Of a stretch of 64,000 bases of DNA, positions 48,003-55,813 are shown piece by piece. The position numbers were made by a program, and so were the translations under genes. The stretch covers positions 1 through 64,000 of the forward strand of contig NZ_BAAAXV010000002.1 of assembly GCF_039535785.1 (NCBI RefSeq). The letters are read 5' to 3'. Source of the stretch: Nonomuraea helvata. Lineage in GTDB: Bacteria > Actinomycetota > Actinomycetes > Streptosporangiales > Streptosporangiaceae. Numbering within the stretch: the first letter of the stretch is position 1; every line of letters begins with the position of its first letter. The notes under the pieces are model-generated. The model was not told where the DNA came from. It saw only the letters and a list, made by a program, of their open reading frames with translations, and did not search any database.

Positions 48003-48731
48003 GGCGATGGGCACACCGATGCGGCGCAGGTCGGTGAACACCTCGCGCCGCCAGATCCGTACGGTCGGCAGATGCCACAGCTCGGTGCGGCGCAGCAGCA
48101 CCAGGCCCATGGCCAGACCGGTCAGACCCGCTGCCGCCTCAGAGATGGGCACCGCCGCGATCCCGATGTCGGCACCGAGCCCGAGACCGGCCACGAGGCC
48201 GATCCGCACGCTCCCCGTCCAGATGACCAGGACGGTGGCCTGTCGCACATACCCATAGCCGCGCAGGCTGGACGCGCACAGCTCCTCCCCGACGGCCAGC
48301 AGACTGGCGGCGCTGGTCCAGCGCAGGAAGGAGGCAAACGTGTCCCGCAGCCCGGCGTCCACATGAAGGAGACCAGGCAGGGAAGTAGCCGCGACCGCGA
48401 GGACCAGGTACAGGGCCGCGCCGAGCCCGAGCCATACCCTGGCCAGGCTGGCGGCGTTCGACATGACGTCCTGGGGGCGCCCGGCCCCCTTGCTGATCGC
48501 GGCGGCGACCTGGTTGCAGACCGCGAAGCCCGCACTCAGGGCAAGAACGATGAGGCTGACAGGCTGATACAGGGAACGCACATAAATGGCCTCTCCCCCC
48601 ATACGCCCCAGAATGGCGATAATTCCGAGCTGGGCAGCGAAATTGAGGGACCCGGCCACAAAAAGAGGAACAGCGAGGCCGGAGATGGTTCGCCGCACCC
48701 CCCTTCTTTCATGAGCGGCCAAGGGAAACAT
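47994..48731 (-). pseudogene. MATE efflux protein, N-terminal half (interrupted by IS)
   Basis: ATG 48731, 5 bases after GGAGG, starts 246 codons of a MATE transporter: RTISGLAVPLFVAGSLNFAA, LGRMGGEAIYVRSLYQPVSL, AGFAVCNQVAAAISKGAGRP, then six spans ending RRIGVPIAMSF at the insertion site. Beyond that the frame enters the element and soon stops. MATE proteins export cationic drugs or metabolites using Na+ or H+; this one should be inactive while the element stays. Confidence 0.88.
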
Positions 48732-48790
48732 GCGGACCTCCGGGGACGCAACGGCTGGGGGCGAATTGACCTGTGGGACGATGGCTACAT

Positions 48791-48913
48791 TCAGTCGTGC
48801 CCGGCCCCGTACCACTCGACCAGCACCTGCCCGTCCCGCATCACCACGAGCCCGTGCAGGTTCGGCGCCTTACCCGAACGCAGGACCTCATCGACCCGCT
48901 CTGCCATTCCCAC
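48791..48913 (-). pseudogene. Beta-lactamase-like serine hydrolase N-terminal stump
   Basis: From GTG 48913 (AGGAGG 6 bases upstream) 40 codons read MAERVDEVLRSGKAPNLHGL and VVMRDGQVLVEWYGAGHD, then TGA. This is the start of a class C beta-lactamase-like serine hydrolase; the SxxK catalytic part is missing. Its good ribosome site suggests a once-working gene cut short. Confidence 0.6.
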
Positions 48914-49054
48914 GATGCACCTCCTGAAGTCGGCACCTCCTGAATACGACCTCACACCGTGTGAGACACAAGCCGCCCAAGAAAGTCGCGCACTCTCGTT
49001 GGGCGGCGTAGATTCCGCAGGCGCGCCAAGCGCGACTGGGAGCCGATCGCCGCC

Positions 49055-49110
49055 ACGTGCCGATCCATATCGTCTGTGATCTGATCCACGTGCTGGAACA
49101 CCTCTGGCGC
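49055..49110 (+). pseudogene. ISKra4-like transposase scrap
   Basis: VPIHIVCDLIHVLEHLWR resembles the HIVIDFVHVLEKLW block of the intact transposase in the nearby element, but on the other strand and clearly divergent, so it derives from another member of the family. Only about 18 codons remain. Confidence 0.55.
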
Positions 49111-49127
49111 GGTTCACCCAGCGCAGG

Positions 49128-49304
49128 GTCACCTATGGGGGCGACGATCCCCGGGACCACCAGCTCGTCGCCCGCCACAGCGGCAAGTGCGTGGATGTCA
49201 GCGCCATCTCGACCGCGCCCAGGGCTCCTGTCCACCGGTGGCCCTGCAACCCGGTGGGCCAGGCCAGTCCGCTCAATCAGACGTGGCGGCTCTGGGGCCG
49301 GTGA
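49128..49304 (+). pseudogene. Ricin-B lectin (CBM13) fragment
   Basis: About 58 codons ending in TGA 49304: DHQLVARHSGKCVDVSAIST, then APVHRWPCNPVGQASPLNQT and WRLWGR. LVxRHSGKCxDV and the later NQTWR are the repeat marks of ricin-type carbohydrate-binding modules. It has no start and would be the C-terminal module of a lost secreted enzyme. It overlaps the end of the convergent glycosidase gene. Confidence 0.6.
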
Positions 49305-50970
49305 CCGCGCCTGCTCCGGTCCGCCGCTCGTGGGCGGCGGCGAGGATGAGGTACGCGCTGGCCGTCCAGGTGTAGGCGCGGTCGCGAAGTCCCTCCCCGG
49401 TGCGTGCGTCGAAGTTCTCGGCGAACCCCGACTTCTCGCACAATGCGCGGAAGCGGGCGCTGACCTCGTCGGCCAGGTCCGGGTATCCGGCGCGGCGCAG
49501 CCCGTCCTCGATCAGGACGGTCGAGGGCGCCCAGATGGGGCCGCGCCAGTAGCCGTCGTCCAGGTAGTGCGGCGAGCCGGGCAGCTCGGTGGCGGGCCCG
49601 AACGCCGTCAGGTGCCGCTCGATCCGCGCGGCCAGCGCCGCGCGGATCGGTTGCGGCAGCTCCTCCCCCAGCACGATCGGCATGAGGTCGAGCAGGCTGG
49701 AGCTGGACCACGTACGACCCGAGTGCACGCCGCGGGCGACGAACCGCTCGCCGTCCCACAGCTCGGCCAGGAGGGCGTCGCGCGTCCGGTCGGCCTGCTC
49801 GGTCCACCGCGCGGACATGTCCGGGTCGCCGGCCAGGCGGGCCAGCTCGCGCATCTGCAGCACGAGGAAGGCGGCCAGGTCGGCGCTCTCGACCACCCGC
49901 TCGGGGTCGAAGGTGGTGGCGTTGTCCCAGCCGCTGTCGTTGCCGTGCTGGTAGTGCGGCAGCTCGCGGCCGGGGGCGCGGCGGGCGTCGAGCCAGAACG
50001 ATGTCCAGCGTTCCAGCAGCTGGTAGGTGCCGAGCGCCGGAGGGAGGTGGCGCACGGCCCAGCCGTGGATGGGCGGCTTGACGAAGTTGTAGAGGATCTC
50101 GGAGTGGGTGACGGAGTCGGGCAGCGCCCCCGCGGCGTCCTGGTGGTCGAAGGGCAGCCGGAACTGGTCCCAGGCCAGGTCGGGCAGGCCCTCGGCGAGG
50201 GCCATGGCGTTGAAGCAGTGGTCCCAGCTCCACACCTTGTCCATCCAGTGCTTCGACATGAGCACGGCCGGCCGGGTGACGAACCCGGCGGGACGTACGG
50301 TGGCCGACCACAGCACGTACGCGGCCAGTTCGGCGGCGGGCGTGCGGTCGCTGCGCCAGGGCGCGACCGCCGCCGCGAACGCGTCGAACTCGGCCCGTGC
50401 GGCCTTGGCCACCTGCTCGAAGGTGTCCGTGCTCGTGTAGGGGGCGCGGGCGGTCTCGTACTCCTCGATGGCGATCTCCCATGCGCCGCCGAGGACGAGC
50501 CCGCGTTCGGCGGTGCCGAGCGCCTGCGCGCCGAGATGCTCGGCCTGACCGCCGAGGAGGGTGACCCGGTAGCGGCGGCCGGTCTGGTAGACGGTGAAGA
50601 CGTAGGAGCCGTCCGCGGGATCCTGGTAGAAGTACGGGCCGCTGAAGGGCGTCAGCACGGGGTCGGCGGCCAGCAGGCGGAGCCCGAGGCCACTGCCTCT
50701 GACGCGTACGGTGTCGGGGTTCTCGTAGGCCAGGTCGATCCGCCCGTCATCGCCGGCCCAGGTGAGCAGGTGCGGCGTCGCGGTGACGGCGGCCTCGGCG
50801 GTGGGGGCCAGGCGCAGGATCGGGTGCATGCCGGTCTGGTGGGAGACCAGGTGGACGTCCTGGGCGTAGGTCTTCTCCGCCACCACGGGCGAGAAGCCGA
50901 ACCAGGATCCGCGATGGCTGAACGGGATTTCCCGCAGGGAGAACACCGGGCCCGCAGCGGCGACGGTCAT
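49273..50970 (-). CDS. Glycoside hydrolase, (alpha/alpha)6 GH63-like
   Basis: A 565-residue cytoplasmic enzyme. The C-terminal half is an (alpha/alpha)6 barrel: SKHWMDKVWSWDHCFNAMAL, DSVTHSEILYNFVKPPIHGW, GNDSGWDNATTFDP, DDGYWRGPIWAPSTVLIEDG and a final AYTWTASAYLILA. This matches GH63/amylo-alpha-1,6-glucosidase-like (MGH-type) enzymes. The Asp in SWDHCF and a Glu near the end are candidate catalytic acids. It is last in an operon with a sugar ABC importer, so it probably hydrolyses the imported oligosaccharide inside the cell. Confidence 0.86.
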   Translation of the reverse strand: MTVAAAGPVFSLREIPFSHRGSWFGFSPVVAEKTYAQDVHLVSHQTGMHPILRLAPTAEAAVTATPHLLTWAGDDGRIDLAYENPDTVRVRGSGLGLRLLAADPVLTPFSGPYFYQDPADGSYVFTVYQTGRRYRVTLLGGQAEHLGAQALGTAERGLVLGGAWEIAIEEYETARAPYTSTDTFEQVAKAARAEFDAFAAAVAPWRSDRTPAAELAAYVLWSATVRPAGFVTRPAVLMSKHWMDKVWSWDHCFNAMALAEGLPDLAWDQFRLPFDHQDAAGALPDSVTHSEILYNFVKPPIHGWAVRHLPPALGTYQLLERWTSFWLDARRAPGRELPHYQHGNDSGWDNATTFDPERVVESADLAAFLVLQMRELARLAGDPDMSARWTEQADRTRDALLAELWDGERFVARGVHSGRTWSSSSLLDLMPIVLGEELPQPIRAALAARIERHLTAFGPATELPGSPHYLDDGYWRGPIWAPSTVLIEDGLRRAGYPDLADEVSARFRALCEKSGFAENFDARTGEGLRDRAYTWTASAYLILAAAHERRTGAGAVTGPRAATSD

Positions 50971-50995
50971 GAAGCGAAGGTCCCTTCTGCGAAGG

Positions 50996-51802
50996 TCAGT
51001 CTTTGACGGCGCCCGCGGTGACGCCTTCGGCGACGTAGCGCTGGGCGATGACGAGCAGGATGGCGGCCGGGACGGAGGCGATCACGGCGGTGGCCATGAT
51101 GGCGTTCCACTCCTGGTTGTTGTTGCCGATGTAGTGGTAGATGCCGAGGGTGATCGGCTGGTGGTCGCCGCCCTGGTCGAGCGTGGAGGCGAAGATGAAG
51201 TCCGACCACGCCCACAGGAACGCGAACAGCGACACCGTGATGAGCGAGTTGCGGCTGACCGGCAGCACGATCGAGACGAACGTACGCACCACCCCGGCGC
51301 CGTCGGTGCGGGCGGCCTGCAGCAGCTCCTCGGGGATTCCGGACATGAACGTGGTCAGGATGAGCACCGCGAACGGCACGGCGAGCGTGGAGTCGGCCAC
51401 GATCAGCCCGGGAACGGTGTTGAGCACGCCGGTGGACAGGAAGATGGCGTAGAAGCCCATCGCCATGATGATCCCGGGGATCATCTGCGCGATGAGCAGC
51501 ACGAAGCTCAGCGCCCCGCCGCCGCGCGGGCGCAGCTTGGCCAGCGAGTACGCCGCCGGCGCCGCGAGCAGCAGGGTCAGCGCGACCGTGCCGACCCCGA
51601 CGACCAGGCTCACCCCCAGGTACGGCAGCTGCTGGTCCAGCACCGCCCGGTAGCCGTCCAGGGTGCCGTCGGCCGGGAACCAGTTCGGCGGGCTCTTGCG
51701 CATGTCCTGGTCACGGGTGAACGACACGTTGATCATCCAGTAGACCGGGAACAGCATCACGGCGGTGAGCAGCAGCCCGACCGCGGTCTTGACGCGCCTC
51801 AT
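50996..51802 (-). CDS. Sugar ABC transporter permease (MalG-like)
   Basis: A 268-residue permease with six spans and the EAA-type loop LLQAARTDGAGVVRTFVSIV, LPVSRNSLITV. It belongs to the CUT1 carbohydrate uptake group. It overlaps the partner permease by ATGA and is followed by the glycosidase. No ATPase gene is present here, so a shared MsiK-like ATPase is likely used, as is common in actinomycetes. Confidence 0.9.
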   Translation of the reverse strand: MRRVKTAVGLLLTAVMLFPVYWMINVSFTRDQDMRKSPPNWFPADGTLDGYRAVLDQQLPYLGVSLVVGVGTVALTLLLAAPAAYSLAKLRPRGGGALSFVLLIAQMIPGIIMAMGFYAIFLSTGVLNTVPGLIVADSTLAVPFAVLILTTFMSGIPEELLQAARTDGAGVVRTFVSIVLPVSRNSLITVSLFAFLWAWSDFIFASTLDQGGDHQPITLGIYHYIGNNNQEWNAIMATAVIASVPAAILLVIAQRYVAEGVTAGAVKD

Positions 51803-52749
51803 AGGGGAGCCTGCCTTCGCTGCGCGCGGATGTAGACCAGCCCGAAGACGAGAGCCGTCACGATGAGCAGGTTGCCCACGGCGGCGCCGGGCCCGAAGGA
51901 GGGCACCAGGTTGCCGAACCCGAGCCGGTAGGACCAGGTCGCGAACGTGGTCGAGGCGCCGCTCGGCCCGCCCTTGGTCATGATCCAGATGATGTCGAAC
52001 ACCTTCAGCGTGTAGACCAGGCCGAGCAGCAGCGTGATCGCCGACACCGGCCGCAGCAGCGGGAACGTCACCTTCCAGAACCGCTGCCAGCCGCCCGCGC
52101 CGTCCAGCGCCGCGGCCTCGTAGATGGCCGGCGGGATCGCCTGCAGCCCGGAGTAGAGCACCACGAGGTTGAACGGGATGCCGATCCAGATGTTGGCGAT
52201 GACGACCGACCACAGCGACCAGTCCGGCGAGGTCAGCCAGTTGACCGGCCCGATCCCGAACCAGCTCAGCACGGCGTTGACCACGCCGGAGTCGCTGTTG
52301 AGCATCCACGACCACGTCGAGCCGGACACGATCAGCGGCAGCAGCCAGGGCACCAGGAACAGCCCCCTGAGCGTGGCCGACAGCCGGAAGTTCTTCAGGA
52401 AGAACAGCGCCAGCGCCAGCCCGATGACGAACTGGAAGGCCAGCGACACCAGCGTGAACACCACCGTGTGCCAGAGCGCGGGCCCGAACGTCGCGTCCGC
52501 GAACACCTTGGCGTAGTTGGCGAACCCGGCGAACGGGGCGTCACCCTGCACGAACGAGCGAACGGTGTAGTTGCGCAGGCTCAGCTCGACGTTGCGATAG
52601 AGCGGATAGGCGTAGAACACCAGCAGATAGAGCACGACCGGGGCGAGAAACGCCCAGGCTGCCCACTGGCCTGACCGCGCGCGTGCCGCCCGGCGACGCC
52701 GTGCCGTCGTCCGGGCGGTACGCACGGGTTCCTGTATGACTCGGCTCAT
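51799..52749 (-). CDS. Sugar ABC transporter permease (MalF-like)
   Basis: A 316-residue CUT1 permease. The N-terminal basic tail precedes WAFLAPVVLYLLVFYAYPLY; the EAA loop is IYEAAALDGAGGWQRFWKVT, FPLLRPV. It pairs with the MalG-like permease and lies between it and the binding protein gene. Confidence 0.91.
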   Translation of the reverse strand: MSRVIQEPVRTARTTARRRRAARARSGQWAAWAFLAPVVLYLLVFYAYPLYRNVELSLRNYTVRSFVQGDAPFAGFANYAKVFADATFGPALWHTVVFTLVSLAFQFVIGLALALFFLKNFRLSATLRGLFLVPWLLPLIVSGSTWSWMLNSDSGVVNAVLSWFGIGPVNWLTSPDWSLWSVVIANIWIGIPFNLVVLYSGLQAIPPAIYEAAALDGAGGWQRFWKVTFPLLRPVSAITLLLGLVYTLKVFDIIWIMTKGGPSGASTTFATWSYRLGFGNLVPSFGPGAAVGNLLIVTALVFGLVYIRAQRRQAPL

Positions 52750-52755
52750 GCCCGC

Positions 52756-54042
52756 CTACTGGATCGCGCTCGCCGCCGCGGACTGGGCCGCCGCCATCGC
52801 CTCCTGCGGCGACTTGGACCCGCTCAGCGCCGCCTGCACCGCGCCCCACATCGGCTCGGAGATCTTCGGGTACTTGGTGCCCAGGTCGTCGCTGGTGCGA
52901 CCCTTGGCCGCCTTGACCGCGTCCACCCACACCTTCAGGTCGGGTGTGGCCGCCACCTGCTTGGCCTGCACCGCCTCCGTCGGGGCGATGTAGGAGAGGG
53001 TGGTGGTCGTGGTCAGCGAGTTGTCGGTGCTGGTCAGGCAGGCCACGAGCTTCTGGGAGGTGGCGTAGCGGCCGGTGTCGGACTGCACGGGAACGCTGAC
53101 GAACTCACCGCCCGTCGGGGCGAGCGCGGTGCCGCCGGACTTGCCGGGGACCGGGATGATGCCGTACTCGAAGCCGGCTTTCTTGGCGTTGGCGAGCTGC
53201 CAGGTGCCGTTCTCGGCGAAGGCGTAATCGCCGCCGGCGAACTCCTGCCAGCTCGTCGTCTGGGTGTTGTTGATGACGGAGTTGGGGGCGTACCCCTTCT
53301 TCAGCCAGTCGGCCCACAGCGCCACGGCCGAGACGCCCTCGGGCGAGTCGAGCTTGGTGAGGTTCGCGCCGGAGCCCCAGAACCAGGGCAGGAACTGGAA
53401 GCTGCCCTCCTCGGTGCCGATCGCCGAGAAGGTGATGCCCTTCTTGCCGGCCGCCTTCACCTTCTCCAGCGCGGCAGTCAGCGAGGCCCAGTCCTTCACC
53501 GAGGCGATGTCCACGCCGGCCTTCTTCAGGACCTCCTTGTTGTAGTAGAGGGCGAGGGTGTTGGCGCCGATCGGGACGCCGTACGTCTTGCCGCCGCTCT
53601 GGCCGGCCGCCAGCAGGTTCGGCGCGATCGCGGAGACGTCGAGCTTGTTCTCCTCGGTGGTCGTGAGCACCCCGGCCTCCGCCAGGGTGGAGACCACCGG
53701 ATTGTCCACGATCAGCACGTCCGGCGAGTTGCCCTGCTGGGCCGCCAGCAGCGCCTTGTTCGTCAGGTCGCTGGTGTCGTAACCGGTGCGCTCGACCTTC
53801 ACCCCGGCGTCGGTGCCGCACTTCTCCAGCAGCTTCACCCACTCCGAGCTCTTGTCGTACTGCGGGTAGGGGTCCCAGACCGTGTACGTCCCGCTCCCGG
53901 CGGCCTGGCTCGCGCTCGTCGAGCCGCCGCCGTTGCCGTCGCCGTTTCCGGACGATGACGAGCAGGCGACCAGCCCGCCCACGGCGGCCAGAACCGCCAG
54001 ACTCGCGCCGGCCGCACGCCGGCTCCTTGCCGCTGATCTCAT
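52756..54042 (-). CDS. Extracellular sugar-binding lipoprotein
   Basis: A 428-residue family 1 solute-binding protein. The signal peptide ends in a lipobox, GLVACS, with Cys27 as lipid anchor, followed by a Ser/Gly-rich linker. The body has DVLIVDNPVVSTLAEAGVLT, KTYGVPIGANTLALYYNKEV and TTSWQEFAGGDYAFAENGTW, typical of CUT1 receptors. It is first in the operon; two LacI-type operators lie at 54092-54116, just upstream. Confidence 0.92.
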   Translation of the reverse strand: MRSAARSRRAAGASLAVLAAVGGLVACSSSSGNGDGNGGGSTSASQAAGSGTYTVWDPYPQYDKSSEWVKLLEKCGTDAGVKVERTGYDTSDLTNKALLAAQQGNSPDVLIVDNPVVSTLAEAGVLTTTEENKLDVSAIAPNLLAAGQSGGKTYGVPIGANTLALYYNKEVLKKAGVDIASVKDWASLTAALEKVKAAGKKGITFSAIGTEEGSFQFLPWFWGSGANLTKLDSPEGVSAVALWADWLKKGYAPNSVINNTQTTSWQEFAGGDYAFAENGTWQLANAKKAGFEYGIIPVPGKSGGTALAPTGGEFVSVPVQSDTGRYATSQKLVACLTSTDNSLTTTTTLSYIAPTEAVQAKQVAATPDLKVWVDAVKAAKGRTSDDLGTKYPKISEPMWGAVQAALSGSKSPQEAMAAAQSAAASAIQ

Positions 54043-54091
54043 TGAGCTGACCTCCGCTGACAGGCGTTACGCGGCTGTTTCCGAACGATGT

Positions 54092-54116
54092 CGAATCGAT
54101 TCGTCGAATCGGTTCG
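54092..54116. promoter_or_regulatory. Two LacI operators upstream of sugar operon
   Basis: CGAATCGATTCG (54092-54103) is a perfect 12-bp palindrome, followed by CGAATCGGTTCG (54105-54116). Both have the central CG and A/T-rich half-site form of LacI-family operators and lie in the promoter of the binding-protein gene. Confidence 0.82.
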
Positions 54117-54221
54117 CCCGAACATAGGCCTGCTTTGCCGCTCAAGTCAATGCCGAGGAGTCACGGAGTTCATCCGTCAGGCGGCATACCCTTGCCGTGA
54201 ATCGGGCGGCGTCCACCTCAG

Positions 54222-54233
54222 GAACCGATTCGA
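54222..54233. promoter_or_regulatory. LacI operator upstream of lacI-type gene
   Basis: GAACCGATTCGA is the inverse of the GAATCGGTTC operator at 54106-54115 and lies 40 bases before the regulator's start, suggesting autoregulation. Confidence 0.72.
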
Positions 54234-54272
54234 CCTACCATGGTCGGCGACCGGCGGATCGGAGGAGCACGG

Positions 54273-55289
54273 GTGAACATCGGAGAGATCGCCAAGCGGG
54301 CGGGCGTGTCGCGCAGCACCGTCTCGTACGCGCTCACCGGCAAGCGCCCGGTGTCTGAGGCGACCAAGAGCCGCATCCAGGCGGTCATCGACGAGCTGGG
54401 CTACCGGCCCAACGCCTCCGCCCGGGCGCTGAAGGAGGGCCGCACCCGCACGATCGGGCTGGTCATACCGCCGGCCGGCCGGCGTCTGACCGACATGCAG
54501 CTCGGCTTCGTGGCCAGCGTGGTCGACGCCGCCGCCCGCGCCGATCTCGACGTCCTGCTGTCGCCCTCGGGCGGCGAGCACGACCGCTCCTTCGAGCGCG
54601 TCGTCACCGGCCGGCGCGTGGACGGCGTCGTCCTCATGGAGATCCGGCTGGAGGACGACCGGGTCGCCCGGCTGCTGCAGAGCGGCCTGCCGTTCGTCGG
54701 CATCGGCCGTACCGGCCACCCGGAGGACATGTCCTGGGTGGACATCGACTACGAGACGCTCATCGCCAAGTGCGTCCACCACCTCGCCGACCTCGGCCAC
54801 CGGCACCTGGCGCTGGTCAACCGCAACGCCGAACTGGTCGCCGCCGGCTACGGTCCCGGCCACCGCGCGCAGGCCGGCTTCGACCGCGCCATCGCCGAAC
54901 GCGGCCTGCACGGCGTGCACGTCTGCTGCGCCGACGACGCCCAGGCCGGGCAGTCCTGTCTCGGGCAGCTTCTCGCCCAGCACCCGGAGCTGACCGCCAT
55001 CGCCACCATCAACGAGGCCGCCGTCGCCGGCATGTACCGCGCGCTGGCCGAGGCGGGCCTGAGCGTGCCCGGTGACTTCTCCATCGCCGGTGTCGCCGCC
55101 CAGCACTGGGCCGAGAACCTGCACCCGCCGCTCACCGCCGCCGACGTCCCCGCCGACGAACTGGGCGCGAGCGCCGTCGAACTGCTCATCCAGCGCATCT
55201 CCGACCCGGACACGCCGCACCGCCACCTCCTGGTGGCGCCGCCCATCTCGCTCCGCAGCACGACGGGGCCCGTCCGGCCGCGCGTCTGA
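54273..55289 (+). CDS. LacI family transcriptional repressor
   Basis: A 338-residue LacI protein from GTG 54273 behind GGAGGAG. N-terminal HTH NIGEIAKRAGVSRSTVSYAL and hinge helix RPNASARALKEG are followed by a periplasmic-binding-protein-like effector domain. It is divergent from the sugar ABC/glycosidase operon. Matching GAATCGATTC-type sites occur before that operon, before its own gene and once more at 55339-55352 downstream. Confidence 0.93.
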   Translation: MNIGEIAKRAGVSRSTVSYALTGKRPVSEATKSRIQAVIDELGYRPNASARALKEGRTRTIGLVIPPAGRRLTDMQLGFVASVVDAAARADLDVLLSPSGGEHDRSFERVVTGRRVDGVVLMEIRLEDDRVARLLQSGLPFVGIGRTGHPEDMSWVDIDYETLIAKCVHHLADLGHRHLALVNRNAELVAAGYGPGHRAQAGFDRAIAERGLHGVHVCCADDAQAGQSCLGQLLAQHPELTAIATINEAAVAGMYRALAEAGLSVPGDFSIAGVAAQHWAENLHPPLTAADVPADELGASAVELLIQRISDPDTPHRHLLVAPPISLRSTTGPVRPRV

Positions 55290-55327
55290 CCCGCCCTACG
55301 CCCCTTGACCGCCGCTCCGGAAGACGC

Positions 55328-55813
55328 CTATGGTCCAGTCGAATCGATTCGACTCATCTCCCGGATTCCCCGAACGGGAAAGGCCCATGGCTGAACCCTC
55401 GTCCCGGCGGGCACGCATGCGTGTGCCACCCGCCATCCTCGCCTCCGCCCTCGCCCTGGCCCGGCCAGACACAGCCAGCGGCCCTCTTCCTTGACCCAGG
55501 TCTGCGTCATCGGCATCCGGAACGTCGAACAGCCGCCTTCGCCGGTGACGACGTCGTCGGCCACCATGCAACGCAGCACCGCGACCTGCTGCCCGACCAC
55601 CGCCACCTCGGGATCGGTCAGGGACTGCTTCTTCCACGTGATGGTCCCCGCCGTGTTCGCCCGAACATAGTCATCCCGATCGAACTGCTCGCCCAGATGG
55701 GACGTCCAGTGAAAGGCCGGATGCAGTAGCCGGCGCAGCCGATCAGGATCTCCCGCGGCCAGAGCGTCCGCGCGCTCCAGGGCCGCCTCGATGACCTCGT
55801 GCTCCGTATTCAT
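55328..55813 (-). CDS. DUF4440/SnoaL-like protein with altered C-terminus
   Basis: A 161-residue frame. Residues 1-115 are an NTF2-like DUF4440 domain: HEVIEAALERADALAAGDPD, RLRRLLHPAFHWTSHLGEQF and the final strand VKEEGRWLCLAG. Homologues end a few residues later, but here the frame continues about 45 residues through the antisense of the signal-peptide stump and LacI site to 55328. The NTF2 fold may survive. ATG 55813 overlaps the upstream stop (ATGA). Confidence 0.65.
   Translation of the reverse strand: MNTEHEVIEAALERADALAAGDPDRLRRLLHPAFHWTSHLGEQFDRDDYVRANTAGTITWKKQSLTDPEVAVVGQQVAVLRCMVADDVVTGEGGCSTFRMPMTQTWVKEEGRWLCLAGPGRGRRRGWRVAHACVPAGTRVQPWAFPVRGIREMSRIDSTGP
55339..55352. promoter_or_regulatory. 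LacI operator in front of a truncated gene
   Basis: TCGAATCGATTCGA is a perfect 14-bp palindrome with the same core as the sites at 54092 and 54105. It lies 34 bases before ATG 55387, the start of a signal-peptide stump, so it once controlled a third transcript of the regulon. Confidence 0.78.
55387..55467 (+). pseudogene. Signal-peptide stump of a lost LacI-controlled gene
   Basis: ATG 55387 starts MAEPSSRRARMRVPPAILAS and ALALARP, a likely signal peptide (twin basic then hydrophobic). After about 55467 the sequence becomes the antisense of the DUF4440 gene and the frame stops. With the operator upstream this is best read as the remaining front end of a secreted enzyme gene, perhaps a glycosidase. 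Confidence 0.5.

Noticed and set aside
49057-51006. 649-residue forward frame opposite the glycosidase gene
   Set aside because: Only its first about 18 codons resemble a transposase; the remainder is antisense of an intact GH63-like gene.
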